Part shown: in pieces, positions 1 through 7,765 of the stretch
How positions within the stretch are numbered: the first letter of the stretch is position 1
Layout: every line of letters starts with the position of its first letter
Source: Endomicrobiales bacterium
Lineage (GTDB): Bacteria; Elusimicrobiota; Endomicrobiia; Endomicrobiales; JALOBY01
Assembly: GCA_023228045.1 (NCBI GenBank)
Contig: JALOBY010000002.1
Span: 1-64,000 of the forward strand
Direction: 5' to 3'
Length of the DNA: 64,000 bases
The notes under the pieces: generated by a model
Seen by the model: the letters and a program-made list of their open reading frames with translations, nothing else
What the model was told of the DNA's origin: nothing
Databases searched by the model: none
Made by a program: the position numbers and the translations under genes

Positions 1-344
1 AATTGCGCGATTTCATTTGCCTATCAGATGTTGCCAAAGCCGTTGAACATATTATTTCAATAGAACCATCTAAACTTTTAGATGGCATATTTAACCTTGG
101 CGGGGAAAATTCAAAAAGCATATTTGAAATTGCACAAATAATAACAAATAGGGCAGAAGTGGTTTTAAAACAACAATTACAAATTTTAAGACCAAGCGCA
201 GGTGCAAATACTGGCACGACACTAAATTATGTTATAGATAAACTTAAAGCTACTGGCTTTAAACTAACAGGTGATATAAACACTGAAGTTGATTCAACAT
301 TGCTTAACTGCAAAAAATGGTTCATACAAGAGGACTCAAACTAA
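1..344 (+). CDS. NAD-dependent sugar-nucleotide epimerase/dehydratase, C-terminal fragment
   Basis: The gene enters the window already in frame, and only about 113 C-terminal residues are visible, so the Rossmann NAD-binding part and the catalytic YxxxK lie upstream. The first visible residues, RDFICLSDVAKAVEHI, match the R-D-F/Y-(I/V)-x-V-x-D-V-A motif found in the substrate-binding half of extended short-chain dehydrogenases such as GalE and RmlB. It is followed by a GxFNLGG-type motif, also typical of this family. It ends 1 base before a glycosyltransferase start, so the two are probably co-transcribed. The family is well supported; the exact sugar nucleotide cannot be told from this fragment. 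Confidence 0.85.
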   Translation, partial: LRDFICLSDVAKAVEHIISIEPSKLLDGIFNLGGENSKSIFEIAQIITNRAEVVLKQQLQILRPSAGANTGTTLNYVIDKLKATGFKLTGDINTEVDSTLLNCKKWFIQEDSN

Positions 345-345
345 A

Positions 346-1305
346 ATGACAGAAAACCCATTTATATCAGTTATAGTACCAACATTTAACCGCAAAGATA
401 TGTTAAGGCAATGCCTCAACTCAATTTTTGCGCAAACATATAGTAATTTTGAGTTAATAATCGTTGACAATATGTCAACGGACGGCACAGAAGAATATGT
501 AAGAAATATACCTGATAAGCGTATTAAATACTTTAGAAATCCAAATAACGGTGTAATTGCTGTGAACCGAAATTTTGGGATGCACAACGCCATAGGAAAG
601 TTTATAGCATTTTGTGACGATGATGATTTATGGCTGCCCTATAAACTTGAAAAGCAAATGGCAATATTCAAACAATACAATAATCTACAGTTGGTCTCAT
701 CTAACGCTATATCGTTCAAAGATAATAAATTAGTTAAATTGATGAGTAGACAAACCAATGACATAACTCTAAATATTAAAATTTTACTACAAAACAACCT
801 AATTTATAACTCAACTGTGTTATTTAAAAAAGATGTAATCACTACTATTGGATACATAAATGAAAATGCCAATATTTGCGGTGCTGAGGACTATGACTTT
901 TGGCTGCATATAGCCAAAAGCTTAGAAAATTCTATATATGTAATTGCCGAACCGTTAATACTATACAGAATGCATCTAAAAAACTTCTCGGATTATAACT
1001 TAGACAAAGATATAGATAAGTTGAAACTCATATTAGAAAAACATACCGATGTTGAAAGTACAGAAAGAATAAATATAAACATAGAAAACAAAAGAAACTT
1101 ACTTTTATTGTGGTATAAGCTTTATGAGTTAGATTTTAAAAAAACGGGGATAATTAATTTTTTGTTTTCAAAAACAAGTTTTGTCATAAAAACCAGGGTG
1201 TTGTTCTATTATTTACGCGGAACAATAACTAAAGTGCTTGGCATTTACTCGTACAGCATTAAAAACAAACCTGTAATTCAAAAATACTTAGATTCTACAT
1301 TGTAA
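346..1305 (+). CDS. Family 2 glycosyltransferase
   Basis: This is a 319-residue GT-A fold transferase predicted to move a sugar from a nucleotide donor onto a growing surface glycan on the cytoplasmic face of the membrane. The N-terminus carries the GT2 signature SVIVPTFNRKDML (residues 8-20), then IIVDNMSTDGT (38-48), and an acidic metal/nucleotide-binding cluster FCDDDDLW (89-96). I chose the ATG at 346 because the GT2 fold begins a few residues later and AAGAGGA at 328-334 is a reasonable ribosome binding site; a longer reading from 289 would overlap the upstream epimerase. The donor and acceptor are unknown. Confidence 0.9.
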   Translation: MTENPFISVIVPTFNRKDMLRQCLNSIFAQTYSNFELIIVDNMSTDGTEEYVRNIPDKRIKYFRNPNNGVIAVNRNFGMHNAIGKFIAFCDDDDLWLPYKLEKQMAIFKQYNNLQLVSSNAISFKDNKLVKLMSRQTNDITLNIKILLQNNLIYNSTVLFKKDVITTIGYINENANICGAEDYDFWLHIAKSLENSIYVIAEPLILYRMHLKNFSDYNLDKDIDKLKLILEKHTDVESTERININIENKRNLLLLWYKLYELDFKKTGIINFLFSKTSFVIKTRVLFYYLRGTITKVLGIYSYSIKNKPVIQKYLDSTL

Positions 1306-1403
1306 ATATGAAGTATTTGCAGTACAGAATATTTGTTCAATTTGTACAAAAATGAACTGTTTCAGAAATTTTATATAAACAAGCATCCAGAAAAAGGAGA
1401 AAT

Positions 1404-2507
1404 ATGGAAATAATAAAACTTACATCTGAACTTAATGATACATGGAATAATTTCTGTGCTTCTAACCCAAATGCTTGGTTTAGGCACACAACGCATTTTA
1501 TTGATTATATTATGAATTGCAGATTTGACGATAAGAGTAAAAATTTTTCTTTCCTAGTTTATCAGAACAAGGTTCTTGTCGCTGTTGTGCCTCTTATCAT
1601 TCAGTCAATATACGGGAAACCAGAGCTGTTAGAATTTGCTTTTACCGATACTAATACACCATACCCCTGTTTAGGCACTTCTTTGAGCACGGATAATGCA
1701 AAACAGATCCTAAAGTTTATATTTGAGCATATCAATCAATTGGCAACGGAACACAATGTTGTGTACGCAAGGTATTTTGTTGAACCATTATCCGACAAGA
1801 TACTTCAGTCACAGTATAAGATAAATCCTCTGATATATTTTGATTTTATTGATACATCAATTTCTACAAGTGTAATTAACTTGAATTTTAATGAAGATGA
1901 GCTTCTAAGAAATATTAGAAAGGGGCATAAGGCAGATATAAAATTTGCCGAGAAACAAGGATATGCTGTTTCAATGTTTGATAAAAACAATATTACTGAT
2001 GAAGCATTCCTTACATATAAGAGCATGCATTTTACTGCAGCTGGAAAGAAAACAAGGCGCGATGAAAGCTGGGATATAATGTATCAATGGATTAAATCAG
2101 GGTATGCTATTCTTGCCTTAGTTAAAATTAACTGTAATGGACCTTTTGTTGGTGCTGCATTTGTAATAACAAGTCAGTGCAAAGCGTATTATGGTTCAGC
2201 GGCAATGGATCCATCAATTGATAGAATGCGCGGCCTTGGCCACCTAATCCAGTGGGAGATCATTAAATATCTCAAACAAAATGGTTTCGGCTACTATGAT
2301 CTTGGACTTAACGCGTATGTAATGATATCGCAGGATATGCCCAGCAGAAAAGATTTGAGTATTTCAATTTTCAAATCCGGTTTTGCAAATGAGACATACC
2401 CATTTTTCAGGGGAGAGCAATTTTATTCTGAAGAATATTTTAAGAATGTGAAATTGGCACTTGTAAATGAATACTGCTTGATGCATTTTCATGACGAGAA
2501 TGTATAA
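1404..2507 (+). CDS. FemAB-like / BioF2-type acetyltransferase-fold protein
   Basis: This 367-residue protein resembles the GNAT-fold FemAB group (peptidoglycan interpeptide bridge enzymes and the related Acetyltransf_6 proteins of exopolysaccharide loci). Supporting features are RNIRKGHKADIKFAEKQG near residues 170-187, the central SMHFTAAGKKTRRD segment, and a C-terminal GLGHLIQWEIIKYLKQNGF / YYDLGLN region typical of the second GNAT half. In a polysaccharide cluster such proteins may add an acyl or aminoacyl group to a sugar; that role is inferred from context. The start has a strong AAAAAGGAG ribosome binding site. The 98 bases upstream contain no gene. Confidence 0.75.
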   Translation: MEIIKLTSELNDTWNNFCASNPNAWFRHTTHFIDYIMNCRFDDKSKNFSFLVYQNKVLVAVVPLIIQSIYGKPELLEFAFTDTNTPYPCLGTSLSTDNAKQILKFIFEHINQLATEHNVVYARYFVEPLSDKILQSQYKINPLIYFDFIDTSISTSVINLNFNEDELLRNIRKGHKADIKFAEKQGYAVSMFDKNNITDEAFLTYKSMHFTAAGKKTRRDESWDIMYQWIKSGYAILALVKINCNGPFVGAAFVITSQCKAYYGSAAMDPSIDRMRGLGHLIQWEIIKYLKQNGFGYYDLGLNAYVMISQDMPSRKDLSISIFKSGFANETYPFFRGEQFYSEEYFKNVKLALVNEYCLMHFHDENV

Positions 2508-2565
2508 ATTATTGGTTCTAAGATAATTTAATTTAACTATATGTGTATAATTAGGAATAATAACG

Positions 2566-4053
2566 ATGAATGCGCGTAAGTCAGTGCTAATGTTCATATC
2601 ACAGATATTAATTATAGCAGTAAGTATAATAACAAATAAACTTATATTTACGGTAATTAATCCTGCGGATTATGGTTTGTATGGTTATGCATTTTCAACC
2701 TGTGCCTTATTCTTTATTTTCAGTGATATGCAATTTCAAAATGTATTTTTTAAACGCATTGCTGAAAAGGAATCAATACAAAAACATTATTCAACATATA
2801 TGTTTCTTAAGAACATTCTTATTTGTTTATCTGTTGTATCATTTATTGTATATGTTATTTACAAGCAGTGGAATCATACAATCGGCGATACGCGTGAGAT
2901 TGTCGTACTCTCAATACTAATGGTGTCGTATATTGCAGATGCATATATGACGGTATTGAGTGTTATCCTGCTCGCGGGTCGTGAAGTAAAAAAATCGCAG
3001 TTGATGGGTTTTGTAGTAGCTTTGTCTAGCCTTATATATACAATACTATTTATATATCCAAGTCATAGCCTAAATGTGCTCTGTTTTGCACTGTTTTTCA
3101 AATCAATAATAGGAGTATTTGTCGCATGGTGCTTTTTGAAGAACGAAATATCATTATTTAACTTTTCCTATGATAAAGCCATTGGCAAAGATTATATTAA
3201 ATTTGTTATACCGCTTTTGCCAATTACAATTCTTGGTACATTGTACGATAAACTTGATACGATATTTGTAAAAAACTTTATTTCTGATGTTGAAGCTGGA
3301 TATTTCGCAGCTGCCCAAAAATTCAATATGTTGTTGCTATTGCCTTCTGGATCAATTATGACAATCCTGTATGCTTCATTTTCTGAATCGGCATCGCGCA
3401 AAGATTTTAATACAATCCAGATGACATCAAATAAAGCAACAAAGTATGTATCTCTTATGGTTACGCTTCTATCAATATTTGTTTTCTTTTATGCTAATGA
3501 ATTTGTGCGTTTATTCATGAGCAATGAATATGTTCCTATTGTTCCAATTATTAGAGTGTTTATGATTCAAGTAATACTAATGAGCGTTTCAAGAACAATG
3601 GACACAATAACAATGGCAGCTGAACGCCTTAAAGTATTATCAATATTTGCAATAATCCTATATGTTGTTGGTATTCTTCTAAACATAGTTCTTATACCTG
3701 AGCACATAATGGGAATAAAAATGTTTGGACTGAAGAGCGTTGCCCCAGCAGTAAAATCGTTAATTATATATATAATGTCAATCTCGTTTAATGGAATATA
3801 TTTATATAAAAGAATGAAGATTGTAGTGTACTGGAGATTTTTGTTTCACATAGCAGTTGCAATGATTTCCGGCTTCTTAATTAGTATAGTACCATTGGGC
3901 GCAAGTATAAATGAAATTACAGGTCTCACAATAAGGTTCGTATTGTTTGCACTGCTATATTCAGGAACATTATGGCTCATTAGAGAAATAACTAAAGAAG
4001 ACATTCAATATTTACTAAAAGTGTTTTTACCTGGCAAATTAAAAATATCATAA
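2566..4053 (+). CDS. Wzx-type oligosaccharide flippase (MOP superfamily)
   Basis: A 495-residue polytopic membrane protein with about 12-14 hydrophobic segments spread along its length and few soluble stretches. It begins with a helix starting SVLMFISQILIIAVSIITN and then has the NPADYGLYGYAFS motif common near the start of polysaccharide-exporting MOP flippases. Such proteins flip undecaprenyl-pyrophosphate-linked repeat units across the inner membrane for Wzy-dependent assembly. It lies in a run of glycosyltransferase genes. A second flippase of the same superfamily lies at 26439-27707, which suggests two separate glycans are assembled from this region. Confidence 0.88.
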   Translation: MNARKSVLMFISQILIIAVSIITNKLIFTVINPADYGLYGYAFSTCALFFIFSDMQFQNVFFKRIAEKESIQKHYSTYMFLKNILICLSVVSFIVYVIYKQWNHTIGDTREIVVLSILMVSYIADAYMTVLSVILLAGREVKKSQLMGFVVALSSLIYTILFIYPSHSLNVLCFALFFKSIIGVFVAWCFLKNEISLFNFSYDKAIGKDYIKFVIPLLPITILGTLYDKLDTIFVKNFISDVEAGYFAAAQKFNMLLLLPSGSIMTILYASFSESASRKDFNTIQMTSNKATKYVSLMVTLLSIFVFFYANEFVRLFMSNEYVPIVPIIRVFMIQVILMSVSRTMDTITMAAERLKVLSIFAIILYVVGILLNIVLIPEHIMGIKMFGLKSVAPAVKSLIIYIMSISFNGIYLYKRMKIVVYWRFLFHIAVAMISGFLISIVPLGASINEITGLTIRFVLFALLYSGTLWLIREITKEDIQYLLKVFLPGKLKIS

Positions 4054-4068
4054 AAAGGATATGAGGCG

Positions 4069-5595
4069 ATGAAAGAACGGATATTGCTGTATGTAAGAAT
4101 TGAATATGTTTCGTTGTACAGTGGTGTAATTAGTAATCTGCAAAATATTTATGATTTTGTCTGTATTACACCAACGATTGTTGCTTATGAGGCTTTAAGG
4201 ACAATTATAGATACGAATATTAAAATCTATTGTATTGAAAAAGAACTGAACAATTATTCTGGCAACCCCACTGATGATGAGTTGTCAAAAATGGAAGATG
4301 AACTTGGTGAAACACTCCTATTACTCAATTTCTCAGAACTGTTCATTGTAAAGATGTCCGAAGGAGTGTATTATCACAAAGATCGAAATTTACAATTTTA
4401 TCAAAGATCAAGCTATTGTTATTATTTATTGTTCAAAAAGATTTTTGAAACTGACAGGCCTAATTATATATTCTTTGAGGTTATTAACTCAGCATTTTCA
4501 ATTATATGCCAAAATTTAGCCAAGAAATGTAATATTCCTTGCGTAAGCCTTGTAACCGCATATCTTGATAACTCATTCTATTTCTCTGTAGGACGAAGTG
4601 CTGCAAACCCGATATTTAAAGAAGAATATAGGAAAATTGACAAAAGTGAATATTCCATTGGAGAAGAGTTGGCTCAAAAGATACTGTACAATAAAATGTC
4701 ATCTCCTGGTTATATGGAGATAGAGAAAAAGTACAAAAGCAATAGAACTTTTATCATAAAAGTTGTTGATGCACTGAAATTTAATGCTATTAAGAAAATT
4801 GGTTGCGGAATAATTAAATTCTATTGGTCTTATTTGTTTAATAGAAAAGCACTCACTTATTCTTCAGTGCCTAATGTACTACAATTATTAGTTCAACGGC
4901 ATTGGAAAATGCCACGTGGTAGAAAATACTTGAGAAGTGTTATAACTTCTCCTGTATCAGGAGAAAAATTCTTTATATATTTTGTTCATTTCCAGCCAGA
5001 GGCAAGCACTTCAGCACAGTCGTCGCTATATGTTAACCAAGAATATATTCTAGAAACACTTGCTGTTACGATACCTCAATCTTACAAATTGTATATAAAG
5101 GATCATTCAACAGCTTCAGGAATGAGGGGGAAACAATTCTTTGAAAGGTTCAAATATTATCCAAATGTCAGATTAATTGATCCATCAATCTCAAGCAAGG
5201 AATTAATCGCTAAGGCATCAGGAGTCATTACGATAACAGGTACTTCAGGGTTTGAGGCCGCAATATTAAACAAACCCGTGGTGATATTTGGGAACACGTA
5301 TTATGATTTTTTGAATAATGTTCATAAAGTTAATAACTTCTATGATTTGCCAGGAATATTTAAGAACATTGAACATACTGAAAATATGAGAAATACACGC
5401 AATGATGAGAACTCCTTACGAATTACTGCGGCATATGTTAAAAGCCTCTACAAGGGATATGTAAATCCATACTTTAATGGGCATAATCTTGCAACAAAAG
5501 ATAATATTGATAATGTTTCTGGATCATTATTCTCATTTTTAAAACTTATAAAAAAAGAACAATTAAAAGAAATGTTTATTAAATATACTATTTAA
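4069..5595 (+). CDS. Capsule polysaccharide synthesis-like glycosyltransferase (GT-B type)
   Basis: A 508-residue protein with no strong N-terminal signature. Its C-terminal half resembles capsule synthesis proteins of the KpsS/LipB group: FIYFVHFQPEAST, then a KLYIKDHST element, then a GVITITGTSGFEAAILNKP segment where a GT-B enzyme binds the donor phosphates, followed by VVIFGNTYYD. It sits 15 bases after the flippase gene with AAAAGGA before the ATG, so it is likely co-transcribed. Membership in the capsule-synthesis family is a moderate-confidence call; the sugar it handles is unknown. Confidence 0.65.
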   Translation: MKERILLYVRIEYVSLYSGVISNLQNIYDFVCITPTIVAYEALRTIIDTNIKIYCIEKELNNYSGNPTDDELSKMEDELGETLLLLNFSELFIVKMSEGVYYHKDRNLQFYQRSSYCYYLLFKKIFETDRPNYIFFEVINSAFSIICQNLAKKCNIPCVSLVTAYLDNSFYFSVGRSAANPIFKEEYRKIDKSEYSIGEELAQKILYNKMSSPGYMEIEKKYKSNRTFIIKVVDALKFNAIKKIGCGIIKFYWSYLFNRKALTYSSVPNVLQLLVQRHWKMPRGRKYLRSVITSPVSGEKFFIYFVHFQPEASTSAQSSLYVNQEYILETLAVTIPQSYKLYIKDHSTASGMRGKQFFERFKYYPNVRLIDPSISSKELIAKASGVITITGTSGFEAAILNKPVVIFGNTYYDFLNNVHKVNNFYDLPGIFKNIEHTENMRNTRNDENSLRITAAYVKSLYKGYVNPYFNGHNLATKDNIDNVSGSLFSFLKLIKKEQLKEMFIKYTI

Positions 5596-5626
5596 GCAAA
5601 TTTGTTAATATAGATTATACACCTCA

Positions 5627-6679
5627 ATGAATGAACCTAAAACGAACGGAATAGAAAATGTTGTATTTGTCATACCTGCATATAAACCTGGCGCAGCACT
5701 AAACGAAATAGTGAGGCGTCTCAGGCAGTTGTGTGCTTCAAAGATAGTCATAGTTGACGATGGCTCACCACAATGCGCGGCATCGTTCATTAATGATATA
5801 GAAAAGGGAAAAGAAGCAGTTGTATTGCACCACAAAGAAAACCTAGGGAAAGGAGAAGCACTTAAAACAGCTTTCAGGTACATTTTGAATACATACACCG
5901 CATCGCGCGGTGTCGTGACATTGGATGCTGACGGACAGCACACCCCTGAAGATGCTGTTAAGATGGCTTACACTTTAGAGAATGGGCAGGAGAGCTTGTT
6001 TCTGGGGGTAAGACAGTTCAACCAAAATATTCCTTTTCGCAGCAAAATAGGAAATGAAATTACGAAAATAATATTTTGGTTGATTACTTCAAAAAAGGTG
6101 TCGGATACTCAGACAGGGCTTAGAGGTATTCCAAAAAGCATGCTCAATGATCTTGTAGCGATAAAAAGCAGCGGGTACGATTATGAAATGGACATGCTTA
6201 TCTACGCTTGTAAGAGAAAAGTGATATTGACAGAAGTTAACATAGAAACAAAATATGAGAACAATAATGCGTCTTCTCATTTTAACCCATTGCTTGATTC
6301 ACTTAAAATATATTATGTACTTTTTAGATTTTTAATATCATCATTTGCAGCTTCAATTATTGATACAATAATGTTTGTTTTATTCCAATATATAATTGGG
6401 AATATTTTGATAAGCATAATATGTAGTAGATTAATATCGGCAACTATTAATTTTCGAATGACAAAAAGTTATGTTTTCTATTCAAAAGGCAATATATATA
6501 AGGAAGTAGCCAAATATTCATTATTAGCTATAACACTTATGCTTGTATCATACGAATCAATTAAATATTTATCCAACACTTTGCAAGTTAATATATACAT
6601 GGCAAAAATATTTACTGAAACTATGCTGTTTGTTTTTTCGTTTGCAATTCAGAAAATATATATATTCCGTAAAAAATGA
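5627..6679 (+). CDS. Fusion of family 2 glycosyltransferase and GtrA-like membrane domain
   Basis: A 350-residue two-domain protein. The N-terminal part (about residues 1-215) is a DPM1/polyisoprenyl-phosphate glycosyltransferase-like GT2 domain with VVFVIPAYKPG, IVIVDDGSP and TLDADGQH, the usual DxD site. The C-terminal part (about 230-350) is a four-helix GtrA-like domain with SFAASIIDTIMFVLFQ at its first helix and NFRMTKSYVF in the middle. GtrA proteins are thought to flip polyprenyl-phosphate-linked sugars, so the fusion may make a lipid-linked sugar and help move it across the membrane. The large GT-C-like protein at 7766 could use that donor; this link is inferred. Confidence 0.85.
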   Translation: MNEPKTNGIENVVFVIPAYKPGAALNEIVRRLRQLCASKIVIVDDGSPQCAASFINDIEKGKEAVVLHHKENLGKGEALKTAFRYILNTYTASRGVVTLDADGQHTPEDAVKMAYTLENGQESLFLGVRQFNQNIPFRSKIGNEITKIIFWLITSKKVSDTQTGLRGIPKSMLNDLVAIKSSGYDYEMDMLIYACKRKVILTEVNIETKYENNNASSHFNPLLDSLKIYYVLFRFLISSFAASIIDTIMFVLFQYIIGNILISIICSRLISATINFRMTKSYVFYSKGNIYKEVAKYSLLAITLMLVSYESIKYLSNTLQVNIYMAKIFTETMLFVFSFAIQKIYIFRKK

Positions 6680-6846
6680 AAGAATATTATACATGAACAA
6701 TAAAAAGATATTTTGACGAGAAACAAAAGGTTTTTTATTTAAATTCCCTATAAGACCAGGAATAGGGTAAGCTAATGAGATTAATAATAATCTTTAATTT
6801 AATAAAGTATTTAATAACTTAAAAATAAATCATAATTGGAGGCAAA

Positions 6847-7692
6847 GTGGATAGTTCAAACCGGAGTAATCTTAAAGAAGAAGTGTTATATAACCTCAAG
6901 CAAATAAAATACCGTTTTAAAATCACTCTAAAATTATTGTATCGGTTTCTTTTTAAATCAAAACCAGAAAATATCTTTAAATCTGACTGGGGTTATGATG
7001 ACCACTATGAAAAATTTTGGGAAAGAGGAGATTATTTTAAGATTCAAAAATACTCCTGTAATGATGTAGCTTTAGTCCCTCCTATTACGCCCTTTGCTTA
7101 TAAAAGAGCTTGCATTGTAAAAATATTGTCAGAAGAAATATCCCGGAACAATTTTAAAAATATTCTTGAAGTTGGTTCTGGTTCGGGATCGAACATTCTT
7201 ATGCTTGCCCCTCTGTTTCCAAATGTAAAGTTCACGGGAATTGAGCCTGCAGAAAGCGGCGTAAGAATTGCAAATAAATTTATTGAGACACCACCGCAAG
7301 AATATGAAGAAGCATTTAAAATTGGGAAAATACGAAATGCCAAATGTATAAAGGGAAATATTCTGGATAAAGAATCCTTCAAGGAAATAGTTCATGAAAA
7401 ATATGATTTAGTTTACACCGCCGCAGTATTAGAGCAGCTGCATGATTATATAGATATTGCCTTCAATAATATATTTTCCTTGGGAAACTCACATTTCCTT
7501 TTTTTTGAACAGTGGCTTGAGGCAAATTATTTAATTGAAAACTACCATTATCTGGTTTATAATAATTATTTTAGATTTTCATGGAATTATTTGCATAAGT
7601 TCAAAAATATTGAAACATTGGATAGAAGTATCCCGCCTTTACAGCCATATTGGCTTAAATATGGAGTTGTAGTTTGCAAAAAAACACAATAA
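6847..7692 (+). CDS. Class I SAM-dependent methyltransferase
   Basis: A 281-residue protein with the SAM-binding motif I ILEVGSGSGSNILML (about residues 112-126), followed by the acidic motif II region FTGIEPAESG and a LVYTAAVLEQLHD segment corresponding to motif IV. It starts at a GTG preceded by TTGGAGG at the right distance, and no in-frame ATG lies near. In a surface-glycan locus it probably methylates a sugar hydroxyl or the chain end; the substrate is unknown. The 167 bases upstream hold no gene; TTGACG at 6713 and TATTTA at 6736 (17-base spacer) form a weak candidate promoter. Confidence 0.85.
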   Translation: MDSSNRSNLKEEVLYNLKQIKYRFKITLKLLYRFLFKSKPENIFKSDWGYDDHYEKFWERGDYFKIQKYSCNDVALVPPITPFAYKRACIVKILSEEISRNNFKNILEVGSGSGSNILMLAPLFPNVKFTGIEPAESGVRIANKFIETPPQEYEEAFKIGKIRNAKCIKGNILDKESFKEIVHEKYDLVYTAAVLEQLHDYIDIAFNNIFSLGNSHFLFFEQWLEANYLIENYHYLVYNNYFRFSWNYLHKFKNIETLDRSIPPLQPYWLKYGVVVCKKTQ

Positions 7693-7765
7693 AATAATTA
7701 AATGGATATGCGGGCAGAAATAGCCATATATTTTGAAATAGTCTAACAACAAAAGGGAATAGTAA

